The position numbers and the translations under genes were made by a program. The notes beneath the pieces were generated by a model. It saw nothing but the letters and a program-made list of their open reading frames with translations. It searched no databases and was not told the DNA's origin. 64,000 nt of DNA from the NCBI GenBank assembly GCA_002917075.1, contig NTMA01000072.1:124001-188000 (forward strand). Direction: 5' to 3'. Origin of the DNA: Hawksworthiomyces lignivorus (Eukaryota; Ascomycota; Sordariomycetes; Ophiostomatales; Ophiostomataceae). Shown here piece after piece: positions 1 through 12,405 of this stretch. The stretch's first letter is position 1; every line of letters begins with the position of its first letter.

Positions 1-171
1 CTGTGCTTCGCTTTCTTCATTGACACAGGCTTTGTGCTTACGATTTTCAACTGAGACCACCTCTCTAAATAAGACCTTACTTGCCACATGTCTCAGGGCA
101 TACTGTCCCGACAAGGCGTGGCAAACATGCCAAAACACGGCAGATCCGCGTGGATTTGTGTCTCAGATGGG

Positions 172-198
172 AAAAAAAAAAAAAAAAAAAAAAAAAAA
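172..198. repeat. Poly(A) run, 27 nt
   Basis: An uninterrupted run of 27 A residues. There is no adjacent ORF or target-site duplication that would make it the tail of a retroposed element. Confidence 0.9.
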
Positions 199-1209
199 GC
201 AAATGTATATTCGCATGCCAAGGACTTCAGAAGCCTGTACTTGCACAGCGACTTTTGCTACACTACTCTCACTGCGCACGCCAAGTATGAGCAGGTACAA
301 AGCAAATCGCTTCTGCTGGCGCAAGGTATATCCTGTCTCTCTTCACCGCCCCCCACCACTCTGTTTTGATGATATATGCTCTCAATTTCAGAGTTCTACT
401 TCATAGGATATAGCTTCCCCGTAAAACATAAATCAGCGTGAGAATAGAGATTACGCGCACATAGGGCCTGCGCGCTCGTACGTTGTATCTTAAACCGGCA
501 ACTATGTCAGCAACGAGGTAGAGCCTAGCTAAACGCATATTATTATTTGTCGAGTCACCTCCGTTTCAGAAAGTACCCTCCAAGTCAAAGGTAGCGTTCC
601 ATTGCTTATACTACATCAATTTTCTTTTCTACCATCTTAAATTTGAGCAAAACTCAGCAACAAAATTTCCGTCCTTAATTAATATTTTCGCCTCGTCCCG
701 TCTGCCGCTGTAGGATATTTCCGGGCTTACGATACATCACAAATTTGAGGGCCTCCGTCTATTCCTGGAATAATTAAAAAGAAGTGTATTTACTTCCACG
801 CATATTCCAATGCACGAGTAAGAGTGCTGCTCTCTGTGCAAGTACTGTCTTCCATGTATCCAATTTTGCGGGGCCTAGTCCATGACCGTTCTGGCAGTCT
901 ATAAGCTGCTGTCAACGGTCGGCGTTTAGGGAACATCGGTCTGTTGTTCGCTTCGTAGCAGTGTTTGGCGGTTTTAGTTCACTGATCAGCAAAATGGATG
1001 AATCAACCATCTAAATTGAAGCTAGTGTTTGTTTCTTATAAATTTAGTCACAAGCATGGACTGTACGTATAACGGGGTCTCTATTGCATTGAGCGGGGGG
1101 AGTAACAAACAAAAAGGCATTCCTTTTGTTATCAACCGTCGTTCGGCGTTCTCCTAATGGTCTACGAAACAATATCATCCCCCTTCTGCGAAGCAATTCG
1201 AAGGGGGGA

Positions 1210-1226
1210 GGGGGGGGGGGGGGGGG
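1210..1226. repeat. Poly(G) run, 17 nt
   Basis: An uninterrupted run of 17 G, preceded by GGGGGGA. It is one of three long G runs in the window, with those at 14898 and 56357. Confidence 0.9.
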
Positions 1227-3842
1227 CAGAAAATTGCTAGTCCTACAAAGAAGGTTGCAAATGCAGGAAAAGGAGACGCAGGCCATGGCGTGGGAGGAAA
1301 AGTGACCCGGGCATCTGGGCCCCAGTTTTTCCGGTCCAGCGTCGTGGGATTTAGGTGTCCTACGAAGTAGCTTCCCTCGGCCTTTTCCCACTCACTTGCA
1401 TGACAAGGAGCTTGCCAGACAGTCGCATTGTGTTTTCTTGCTTCGGGGAGCCTTAGCACGCTGCTTAGCTTCGCTTTCATCCGACGAGGCGAAAGAGAAG
1501 CAGAAAATAGAACAGGCAAAGACAGGAAGCGTTTGAGAGAAATGAGACTTCCAATCTAGAGGCGGACTAAGTTGGCCTAAATCTTGCGCCAATGTGCATG
1601 TCTCAAGCTTGAAGCATTGCGGACCGCATCAGAATCTTTAGCCGCTAATGCAAACATTCGTTCTAGCGAGGTCTCATGGCCAACAGTCTCTAGAGCTCAA
1701 GCAGCGTATCGCATTCCCATACTGCGCAGATTCTGTTCAATCCGCGGGACAATGCGAAGTGCCTGCACAAAACACGACATGCGTATGCATTCTACTTATG
1801 AGCTCTAGAACGTCGCGGTGACTACTAGAGATAATTCAACGCACCAACAAGAGGATTCATTGTTTCTTGGGCTTGTTTTCCTAAAGCCAGCTGCACGAAA
1901 CGAAGACTGCCTTGTTGGATCTCAAGAATGAAATATTACGATACCCCCCGTAAGATGTCAGCGCGGAAGACTCCATGCGGCTTTTTGTGATGCTCATCTT
2001 TGAGTATGGTGTACCCCCACGACCCTGGCAATATTTCTTTTTTGACCAGTTTTACACCAGGGGCAGCCTTTGGCGTCAACGTTGTCCGCCCGCACGACAT
2101 GAATCCCCATCGATGCTTCCGTGGACCGTGGAGTCCCTCAAGAACCGCCTTCCCAATCCGACACCGTTCAGGCGCCGATCTCAGAAACGTGGTCGTTGAA
2201 TTGGAAGTCCGCCGAACACCAGCTCATATGTCATTTCGCCCTCCCCGATTAGGAACACTTCATAACACAAAATACAACTATACAGATGTGCCTTCGCATA
2301 GTGCCCATATGCAGTCTAGAACACTAACGCCTACTTGATGCTACTAGTCGTGGCGATACTCCATGTGTACGTTCAAACGGGGCAATTATTGACGAAAATT
2401 GGGGCTTTTGCTGGTCCCGAAGAACTGGTTTGGTGGCAGTGTTGACGTGCCTCAATGGTTTCGTTTGGTATTGAAAATGGAGAATATGGGGGTCTCGCTC
2501 CTTGTTTGCCTCCTCGGAAAGATTCTACAGCTTTTGACTTTGAGATTTCGCCAAACTTTTCCCAATGCACCGACCAAGTGTCGAAGCCATGACACACGTC
2601 GCAAGATTCTGGCATGCCCAAACATATTCCTATGCGAGTAAACAGTAATAGTATGTTTCCCACAGTGTTGGGGGTCAACATGTACCAGAACCGCACACGG
2701 CAAGGATTCTTTCTCCCCACGCCAAGGAGCCTGCACACATCTTCATCCTCTCTCGTCTACATCCCACGCCATTTCTCGGGAAAATAGATAAAAAAGAAAG
2801 ATAGCAAACAAAAAAAAAAAAAAGAGGAGGGGCCGAAGGGACGAGGTATGCAGACGGTTGGAAGGCGCATCAAGATATTGGTACGTTTCTGTTTTCGTAC
2901 GATCATATATGGACAAGTCTGTCGTTTCTCAGCCTTTTTGGCACACTCATATCTGTGGCCTCCAGTCGTGTGCTCATAAACATTGCATTTTGCGCTATGA
3001 GGGGAAAAAAAGCCCTCACTTCTTCATCAGTACCCACTTGCGCACGCCAAATAGGTTCACACCACAAGAATCACAACCAGACATTTCCCCTCTTTTCTCG
3101 CCTCGGGGTTTAATGCCATTCCCTATCTTTTGGTATTTGCTTCTGTTCTTTTTCCGTTTCTTTAGATTCATCTCGATAGCTATTGACTACCATATGAAAT
3201 GTAATCAAAAACTACACAGTCAAAATAAAGGTAGTCCTCAAGTCATTTCTCTGCACGTTGCATGGTCCCGTTATCAGCAATGAGCTAGTTTAATACACAC
3301 GAAGCTAGTAATATTACTGGTAAAAAGAAGTAGTCTCGTAGTATTACAGAAAGTGCCTGAAGCCAAAGCCACCCAGTCAACCAACGAGCCACAACGATGA
3401 GGCATTCATTTGTTACGAGGAACGGGATGAGAGAAATGACTAGTCTAAGATAGAACAGGTGCAGTCACACAACACCAGCTGCAGTGTGCATCTGTGAGTA
3501 AGAAAAGAAAACGAAGCGGAAACAAAAGTCCCTATGTAAGTAGACCCTGTAAAAACCGCTAGCATAATGCAATCGTACAGGTGCATGAGTAATATTTTCG
3601 TGCAACTACAGAGTGCTGCGGAAATATGAAAAGCCTCCCTGCTTTTCGAATTCTTTCTTATGCCAACCTTTGTGTGGCTTTACTCTAACAGGTGTAATAG
3701 CAATCCACATCGTAAAAGACGCCTTAGTGCTCCGTACTTGCACTTGCATGGAGCACACTTTCTCCAGGCACCAGGCTATGCTTACTACGTACCTATATTT
3801 TACTGCAGACTACTCTGTGCATACTAGCTATTTCTTTTTTTC

Positions 3843-3866
3843 TTTTTTTTTTTTTTTTTTTTTTTT
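3843..3866. repeat. Poly(T) run, 24 nt
   Basis: An uninterrupted run of 24 T in gene-free DNA. No coding or retroelement context is visible. Confidence 0.9.
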
Positions 3867-6800
3867 CATTAGGAACCCAAAAAGGGGCACTAACACGAGA
3901 AGATCAGTCCTATTGGTCCGGGGCTACGCCAGGAACATGACTTTTCTTCAGGGACCAGGGTTATTTCTCTCGACATCGGTTATTTGCTGAACTCATCATT
4001 TCGACGCGATGAAACCCAAGGCAAGCAGCGGAGGGGACATGTGGGACCCGAAAGAACCCAGGAACACGAAAGGGTGCAGACGGAGACGTCGCCATCTTCG
4101 TTTTCTTGTTCTTCCTGGACCCCCGTTCCCAAAGCGTCTCTGACTGGTCAATTCCAAGAACTTACTGGGACTGGAAGAGGGGAAAGAAGAAGAAGGAAGC
4201 CAAGTGTTAGAGGATTGGCGAAATGGGGAACAGAGAAAGGAGAAACGGCAGGGGACCAGCAGAAACAGGAAATGATTGTCCTGTGACTGCGACGTTCTTC
4301 TCTTCCATGTTCTGGGCTACGTCCAAAACAGTTATGATATTCAGCAATCCTTCCCTCACCTCATCTCTCGCATTTTGAGGTTCATGTAATTTCTGAGCAA
4401 ATTTGAGTTTCTATAATCTTGTCAATCTTTGCTCAACACAGACAGAAGGTAAAACGCCGGCTCGCCTCTCTCCTTTTCCCCCTTTTCCCATGGTCATCTC
4501 GTTTTCCTTCAATTCAACCCATCACAACAAAACTTCTTCACAGCTATCTGGGAAGTAATGCCCATTACACAAGAATTTTTGGCAGTCGACGCAGGGTTGT
4601 CTCACGACGCCTACTTCTGACGACAATCCTTATGTGGGGGGGCATGTCGGCGAAGGCAGGTGAAGGATAACAACGGTGAAGGAGAAAAAAGAAAAGAAGG
4701 CGAGAAAAAAAGACAGCAAATAAGAAAATACAACGCATTATCCCATCATGTCACCAACAACCCAACCAGGGGCTTCACATCTTGCCTTTCCGGGACGATC
4801 AGCCGTTTGGACGTTGGCACCATCCTCTCAGGATCTATATTTCTTTTTTGTTCTGCTGGTCATGATTGTTTCTTTCTTTTGGGGCGGCACGGCTAGCCAT
4901 CGCTTCCGTGCTTCCTTATTTTCTTCTTGTTTTACCGTCTTTCCGTACGTTTCCTCTGCCATTCCCAACATGTCTAAAACTGCCGACACAAAGTGGGTAT
5001 ACGAAGCAAGTCTTTCTCCAAAGGTGCTTTTTTTTTCTCTCTCCTTACATAGCTGGAGCAGACGAATCTCTGAGGATGTCTTGGATATGTGGAAAGATTG
5101 TCTTGATAAAAGAAATTCCCGGCCCTTGAGGGAGTTGCTTTACCGTCGTTGACCTTTTTTGCAAGTCTTCGAGCGCGAATAAAGCACTTCTCTGCATGTC
5201 TTACCCGATCTGCCTTATTAGGTAGATGACGGATCTGCGGGGACACTGGCGACACTTTTTTTTCCCGCCCAGCTGCCGAACCTTCTAAGGCAAGCCACTT
5301 CGTAAAATTTTACTCCTTGAAAGCATACGACCCAAGAAGGGACGCGATCAGAATGAGGGAGTTACAGCCTTTTGATCATGATACTCCACAAATCGTCAGC
5401 TGGTTTTGCGCCTCGCGTAGAGGCCAAAGTGCCTGCAGGTTGCATAATGTCTAAGAAAATTGTTCGATTTCGAGCCACAAAAGTGGCACGGCACACGCAT
5501 CTTGTGCATTTTGCTGCGTGGTGAGATGTGGAGCAGAACGCGACGCCGAATAGAATGCCTTTATGTACGACGCGTAAAAAAAAGTTCCCATAAGACTCTC
5601 TGTGGAGCATCAAGGCGTGCATTGCACCGTTGTCAAAACTCTGAGTTTTCCCTTACATCTTGGCTCTATGGAGCATAGATATATCCACTTGTGGAGAGAA
5701 AAGACTCAAAATTTTCAGATGCAAAGCGCAAGTAAAAAATCAATGTACAGTGATAGATCCAGGTTCCAGAAAGTCAAGCTCGTAATGAAATGAATGTATG
5801 CCATTAGCGCGAACAAGTGCAGTAGCATGTCGTGGCGCAAGGGAGCCGTTTTCTTAGTTGGAGAAAAGAAATACACAAGTAGCAATAGGGGGCATGCGGG
5901 CCCTTCGGGGAAAAGGACAGTGGTGAAACAGCTTGACAGCAGCATTTTTTGTACTCCTACTTAAGATACCCGAGGCCAAATTTTTTTTACGAGGAGTATA
6001 CAATGTGTGTCGTTGCGCAGGCACATGTACGGAATAAGCTATTAGATATCTCAAACACGATGCAAAGGAGCTGCTACGTAGGCTGATCGGCAGCCAGTTA
6101 GTTCAACCGAAATACTGCTGCCAAATCGCTGCAGTGACATTGCTAACGTTGCTGTGGTGTGTCCATTGCATGAGAGGGATTTCCTCCCAAGCCTATCCAA
6201 TTATCGTCTCCAGAGTTGTAAACGAAGGCGGTGTGATGCTTTTGGTTGCACAGCATTTAGGGCTTAATGAGTCTATGTGGCAGGCGATGTACCCCGGAAA
6301 AAGTATGCTGCATATTATTCAATACGTAAGCCTATCTATTTGGTGAGAATGATGTTGACGAGCACAGCATCTTCATCAGCTATTCAAGCCCACATGCCCA
6401 TTCAGATGAAGAATAATGTCTATTGCGCCGAGGTGGCCATTTCTTATTGTCACATGTTGTATTTCATCTTCAGCATACTGTCTCGTCGAAAGGCGATACG
6501 CAGATGTTCTGCATGTCATTGATGATCTGGTGATCCTTCTTCGTTCTCATGTCTCAATAGTAACCCAGAGCCTTGCGCGACGACACAAGAAACTACCAGG
6601 GGCACACACACTTCTCCCCTCACATCTGCAGAATTTTCAACCATTGCTTGGTCCTGTAACCTCTAAATAGGTTCTCAAACACCAAAAACCGTAATTGCAT
6701 CTGATAGCAGAGGGCTACCTCTTGGGATATTCCTGGCATACCCCGCAAAGTACGGCAACATAGTCGGTATGGCTCTTTCATTCTGCCCCATGCATGACGC

Positions 6801-7309
6801 GTCCCGAGGAATGTACATCGAGAAACGAATCCGGGGACAGGAAGTACGTTGGGCAGTTTTCAGGCTTCCAAATAAGGGATTAGACACGGCACAGGGCAGA
6901 ACAAACGATGGCCAAAGACTGAAATAGGACAGATGACTGATTGAAGCCAAGCGAAATTCGCTTTGCAGGACGGGACAGACATGTCGAGATGACCACGGAA
7001 ACTTCACATGAGCCCAAGTCTTTCGTAATAGAAACTTGCAAAATACCGCAGCATAGCTTACGGGTTGTCTTTGACCTTTTTCCCTTGCCTGTATGTTATT
7101 TTAAAAAAAAAAAAAAAAAGCTATCTTCTAACTCTTCCTGTTAGTCAAACGGAAGGTTTCAGGTAGACCATTCCCATAGAGCAAGGATTTCTCTTGTTCT
7201 TTCACTTCTAAAATTGAAATTTTCGCTGTGTATCAGTCCGTGTACATATAACCATATTGAAACGCACCAGGGCCGTTGTGACATGTGGCGTGGTTGACGT
7301 CTGAGAGCC

Positions 7310-7328
7310 GGCTGCAGCTGCTGCAGCC
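7310..7328. repeat. 19-bp palindrome, 9-bp arms
   Basis: GGCTGCAGC, one T, then GCTGCAGCC. The two 9-bp arms are perfect reverse complements and contain repeated CTGCAG and CAGCTG hexamers. CAGCTG is an E-box-type sequence, so this could be a protein-binding site. No nearby gene start is evident. Confidence 0.6.
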
Positions 7329-7441
7329 CTGCTCTTTATTCAAGAAAGAATACCTGGTTCCTGGCCCCTCCTGTGCAGTCTTGCAATTTGAGAATGCCGC
7401 CTCGCGTGAAAAATTCTCACGAAGCTGAAAGAGAATGCGTT

Positions 7442-7460
7442 AGAGAGAGAGAGAGAGAGA
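7442..7460. repeat. AG dinucleotide microsatellite
   Basis: A pure AG repeat of about nine and a half units in gene-free DNA. Confidence 0.9.
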
Positions 7461-10322
7461 TGTGCAGACGCCCTTGTTGAGGTGTCTCATCAGTCTGTTG
7501 TCGACTTGGGAGTTAACCCGGACAGCGTCATTGCGTCCTTTTTAATAACCTTGCGAATCGACCGCGTCTCATATCTCGTCCTAATCAAAACTACATGTGG
7601 TTCTTAAAAGCCTCTGTTAAGAGAGTTGCGCCTCGCAATTTTATCAAGCATCCGCTATAGCCCTCCGTCAGTGCTGTATGTCATAGGTCGATTGCAACTG
7701 AGCATCGCCGATTGCACTTACGCAATTTCCCTTTCCACGAAACTTTCCGAGATTTCATGTGTACTTTTCAATCACATCACACACTAAAGCTGTAGACAGC
7801 GCGTTTTATCACAAAAATTTCTGCCATGTGTTAAGCTTACAGAGGCAGCAATAGTTTTTGCGTCGCTCGGACAGTGTTTGTTCTTCGGTTCCCTGAGCAC
7901 ATCCGAATATAGATCCAGAGCGCCAGTTAAGCTTCTTGCCTCTTTTGGCACTGGGCCAGCTGCTTTCTCCTCGGAGTGCAACCTTGCTAGCGAGTGGTGT
8001 AGCCGCAAATGAGCTGAATCGTTCAGTAAACCGCGCCAAGAAGGGCCGTTCTTCTATTTCCTGTCTGTACAGTGCACCGGAACCGAGCTGCCACCGAACC
8101 GTAAGGGCCGAATGTAGTAGCGCAGTCCTTTTTCCTTAGGTACCGTTGCATTGTCTTTCAGGACGAGTGGTTTACTCTTTTCTGCCACCTGTAGTCCATC
8201 CCTTATTGTTTCCGACTTCTAGAAGTCAAAAAGTGTCTGACCGCACGGCAAGAGCTCAACGAGCGCTCGGACAGCCGCCAAACCACGGACGTGTTTGCCG
8301 GGGAAGAGGAGGAAGAAGAGAATCGCAGTGAAAATTCTTACCCCAAGGGCGTGCAAGGCGACAACCGGACAGAAAAGGTGTGCCAGCCACGTACTATTCC
8401 TGCGGCACAGTGATCTGACAAAAACATGACAAGTTATGAAAATTATGACAGATAAACAACCGCACAGAGTTGTGTTTCGATTTACAATGACGATCTTTCG
8501 ATGTCGTGAGCCTACGTTTTTTTTTTTTTGTCTCTGAGAGCTAAAGTTATGATTCTCTGTATGGGCCTCTTGCAGAGATAGTCAGAGTCGATACCAAAGC
8601 AAAACTCGTCGGTGACAATTTATGTCCCTGCCAACCATTTGCTCTCCTCCTAAGAAGCCATTCTCTTCCCAGGTTACAATTGACGCACGCACTTAATACA
8701 AGCAGCGAAATTGGTCGGTTCAAATGAATGCACGCTCTTGAGGCTTTGTTTCGGGTGACAAAAGTTCTAGCTGCGACCTGCGAGTAAGATTTCGGTCGAT
8801 CCAAAAAGGGGTGGAAGGCTAGCCAACGCGCCCTGTTCCGTAAACGTCGATTTCTTAAATTACCCCTTCTGTGCTCTCGCTGGCCTAATGTTGCCCAAAA
8901 GAGAAATTGCTTGCAGCCGGCCGAAAGCAAAGTCCTTGAGAAAATGTGCGGCAAAGGGAAACGAAGGAGCAAAAAAAAAAAGACGCATTCCCGTGTCTGG
9001 AAATGACCCTGGTTCACCGAAGAGCCAAGTCCACACCGGGTCCCGTTTTTCCCAAGGGCACCGCGCATCGGTTCCAAACGTTTTCTCCTCTGCCCGTTCC
9101 TCTTGCGTCTGGGTGTGCGATTTCGCGTCATTCTCTCTATAGGAATTCCACACAAACACCTTTCCGCGTCTTCTCTAACTCTGGTAGAGGCTGTACCCCA
9201 TATTAAAGATTAGGCATTTTCTATGGTTGTGCCGCTTCTCTGTGCCCTTTGTCTGGCCGCGTGCAACTGGCTTCATTTGGACTCCTGAACGCTTGGTAAA
9301 AACCAGAAAACGCAGCGTTTCGGCAAATCATGAACCCGTGAAACAAAACGAAGACAAGCAAAGCGCTCATTTCATTTCCCCTCTCGTGCAGTACTCGTAT
9401 GTGGTTTATTGGCCATTTCCTTTTGTCGTCGCGCCTGTGCGCAGCAGCCTACCGGCTTTCTGAGCGGCAAAGACCTGGCCGCAGAACCTGCGGCCGCTGT
9501 CCTGTGGAACTTTCTTGCAGCTTTTCCTCTTCTCACCTAGGTAAGTTGCAGCTAGTCAGAGGCCGCATTTCGACCAATTTACGCATAACTAGAAAGGCAA
9601 GGGTCCTGTTGCACTCTTGCTAAATCGAGGTGCGGACCATCTGTGAAATCGCCAGCTAGACGTTAGGTGGCCGGGGGGTGTACGGAACACGAGGATGCAT
9701 CCGTGCCGAAGGAAAGGTTAAAACTTTGTCAATGTGTAATATTTCCTTACTTGGCGATGCGCCGCATCATCTCAGACGGGTAGTAGCTTCGCAGGGTTTG
9801 GCCAAGAGAGTCATTGCAATAGTACCAAAAGCAAGAGACGGCTGGGCGTCCGTTAAAAAATTGCCACATCACCCTCACTCTCAACGGTCTTTTGCAAACT
9901 CCTTGCCGTTGCCCCGGTGAAGTCGAGGACAGGCTAGAAGGCGATACATTTCTGCGTCTGGCCTAGTTAGTACATGTCGGTAGTTACGTCGTTCTGTGCT
10001 GTAACGGATCATTTGAGCATTTCGGAAAATCCGTAGAATAGAAAATCCTGTTAAGCATTTTGATGACTGAACTATAACATACACAATATGAAAAGATCTA
10101 TTTGCCTATCCAGCGTGAGAGGTATAGGTAGAGCAATCAATTAAAAGCTAAGGCAGTTACTGTAATATGAGGGCAGCCAGCTACATAGAAACGAAGAGAC
10201 ATCTACTCTACAGGTCTTCAGCCGTGCTGCAAAGCTCACAAGGCAATATTCCTAGTTATGCTTCAGTCCACCAGGGCTACTCCATGGCTCAATCTGTTCG
10301 CACCAGTTGACAGTCTCTGTCT

Positions 10323-12405
10323 TTAACTTTTCTGTATCACAGAGTCCGGGGGTTCTTGCGCTAGTTGCCGCTCTGTATCTGACCAGATGTTGACGACGAA
10401 GCAACTTAGGTCTACGCCACCGTTGCCATTGCAGATATTACCTGTTTCGTGTCTTGTAGCTAGCGTATTCCTTTCCGTATTTACAATAGTCAAGTTGTTC
10501 TTGGTGATATCAAGAACAGCTGCAGTTGATGCTGACACAGGTGGTAATATGTTGAAAGACTTGTGCGGATTCTGGCCGTTGGACCGATGCTGATGCTGGC
10601 CAAATGTCTTGACTTGATATACCCGCGGAAGTGGAGATGGGTTGTTTGTAGGAGTCATCATCGGTTCTGCCCATAGCATTGAGCCCCTCTTCGCCGATGT
10701 CGTAGCTGTCTCAGCGGCTGATACCGGTAGCACTGGCGAAACAGTACGATCTCCCGGAATCAACTGGTCCCTCTTCACATTCGCCGGCTTAGGCACAACA
10801 GGGGTGAGAAAAGTTGGATGTTTGAAGGGTACAGACCAGTTGAGACCAGGATTCGGGATTGGCCGACTGGCTGGTAGACAAGACAAGCTAGATACATCTG
10901 GGTGGGTGTCCTGTGAGAAGAGGCCGGAATTGCGGTGTCCCAATTCAGGCTCCTCACTCTCTCGCGACCCGGGTACGTAGTTTGAGATAATGCAGAAAAG
11001 GCACCGGAAGTTAGACGCCCATGTAGATTGCAATGGCCTGCGCACCTCATTTCCTCGAGGATGGCCGCTGTGTGTTGCAGCAGACAACCGTCGATGTGTT
11101 TTGACTATGGAGCATCTTTGTGGCAAGCTGACATCCGGTTAGCCTTTGGGGTGGTGGGGGGGGACTTTGAGAGGAATCTAGAATCATGTTTACCCTGAAG
11201 ATGAAATTGTTGCAGAGAGTTGCGTCCCGACACTCGACATGGTGCTGCTATACTGACTACGATCCGGATCATATACTTCCTTGAGTTTTGGAAATACGCG
11301 ACCAAGCCCGAAGAACAATAAGTGGGTGCGGTACGTGTTGAGAGCCTCTGTGGATGAGCCGAAGAAGACGAATGCAAGAAAGGTGCTCACCACAGGAATC
11401 CAGGCTATGTTCATATCAAGAGAGTTGGCATCATTATATCCCATCAGCGTAATGGAATTCCAAGGAATCACACTAGCAAAATGAACATAGTGGAAATTGG
11501 ATGGCGTCTTCCACGGCCAGCCTTCAATGAGGTTAAAGACAAAGAAGACGACTATCACTGGGGTGTATGGAACCAGGATGCATAAGATCATAAAGTACAG
11601 TTTTCTGCGGGTTCGCTGCCTGCGGTAAGAGGCCAAATTGTTTGAGTTATGGAGAACGTCTCGAGAGCTGATGTCTACCTCTCGGAATTTCCTATATGTC
11701 CGGACTAGAATATTGTGTCAGTCTTTATGCTCTTGGTGCTTTACCTTTTTTTATTTATTTTGCTCTGTTTCTCTTCTCTCGAAGTCGTGAACAAGACTCA
11801 CATGCGTAGTAGCACGCAGCTACCGTGTACAAAGGAGCGGGCAGAAGAAAGAATACTAGGAAGACAAGCGTAGCGTAATTGGCAGTGCCACAGCCCGTTA
11901 CCGGCATGATGGTATATCGTTGGCCCTGCACAAAGACAGTGAGGCTGACCTGCAGGATAGGCACAGGAAATATTATAAGAGACTGGACCACAAGGCGGTT
12001 GCGCCTTTCCCGCGCTGAAAGGCCCGTCACACGCGTGAGGCCGACCTGCTTGGAGAGCCGCCGCATAATGGCACAAACGCTAGCGCAGTACACGGCTTCC
12101 ATCGCATGTTTCACATATGCCAGAAAGTCACACCAGCCATAGCCAAGCGGCCAGTCGTCGAAATCCTGATTGTGCCAGATGCAAGCGTTGATGAAGATGA
12201 TAAGAATGAGAAGCCAGTTGTTAATTATGAAGACACAGGCTGGAAATTCGCCATTCTTCCAGAGCAAGGTCAGGGGCACCAGGGAGATAATCATTGCCAC
12301 GGGGCAGAGAATAAGTCGAAGGATAATGTTGGCTAGGAGTGCGGGAGGAACGGGGATTTTCCCGGACTCGCCCAAAACGAGAAGGCCAGAATGAGTGTAA
12401 TGCAT
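10323..12405 (-). CDS. STE3-type a-factor pheromone receptor (GPCR)
   Basis: Seven-transmembrane receptor of the fungal STE3/Pre-1 class (GPCR class D). It senses a lipidated a-type pheromone at the plasma membrane and signals through a heterotrimeric G protein to the mating MAPK cascade. Exons on the minus strand are 12405-11802, 11704-11194 and 11127-10323, giving 639 aa. Hydrophobic segments lie near residues 24-49, 55-77, 93-115, 138-159, 177-200, 237-261 and 299-317. The family hallmark LWKNGEFPA follows TM1, and basic loops RMNRL-like (ARERRNRL) and RTRRKLYF precede TM4 and TM6. Introns of 97 and 66 bp have GTGAGT and GTAAAC donors, and both joints keep frame. The cytoplasmic tail is about 315 residues, rich in Ser, Thr and Pro, and longer than in yeast Ste3. 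The receptor identity is firm. The third exon rests on frame closure and a long open frame. Confidence 0.9.

Larger units (their letters stand above)
1..10322. other. Gene-free region with homopolymers and microsatellites
   Basis: I see no supportable gene in this stretch. Open frames are short, use codons unlike the real genes nearby, and show no recognisable domain; the longest is about 200 codons, on the minus strand at 8547-9155. Visible landmarks are A27 at 172-198, G17 at 1210-1226, T24 at 3843-3866, A17 at 7103-7119, an AG dinucleotide run at 7442-7460 and a 19-bp palindrome at 7310-7328. I found no transposase or reverse transcriptase motifs and no long terminal repeats. The region lies on the 3' side of the STE3 gene, so most of it is not that gene's promoter. 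It could hold non-coding transcripts or the promoter of a gene outside the window. Confidence 0.6.

Noticed and set aside
5461..5480. tRNA B-box-like TGTTCGATTTCGAG
   Set aside because: No A box at the right distance upstream and no cloverleaf could be drawn. Similar GTTCAAAT at 8717 also fails.
8547..9155. Minus-strand open frame of 202 codons
   Set aside because: No recognisable domain, very Arg-rich with erratic composition, overlapped by other frames of similar quality, and no splice partners. Chance is the simpler explanation in 10 kb of non-coding DNA.
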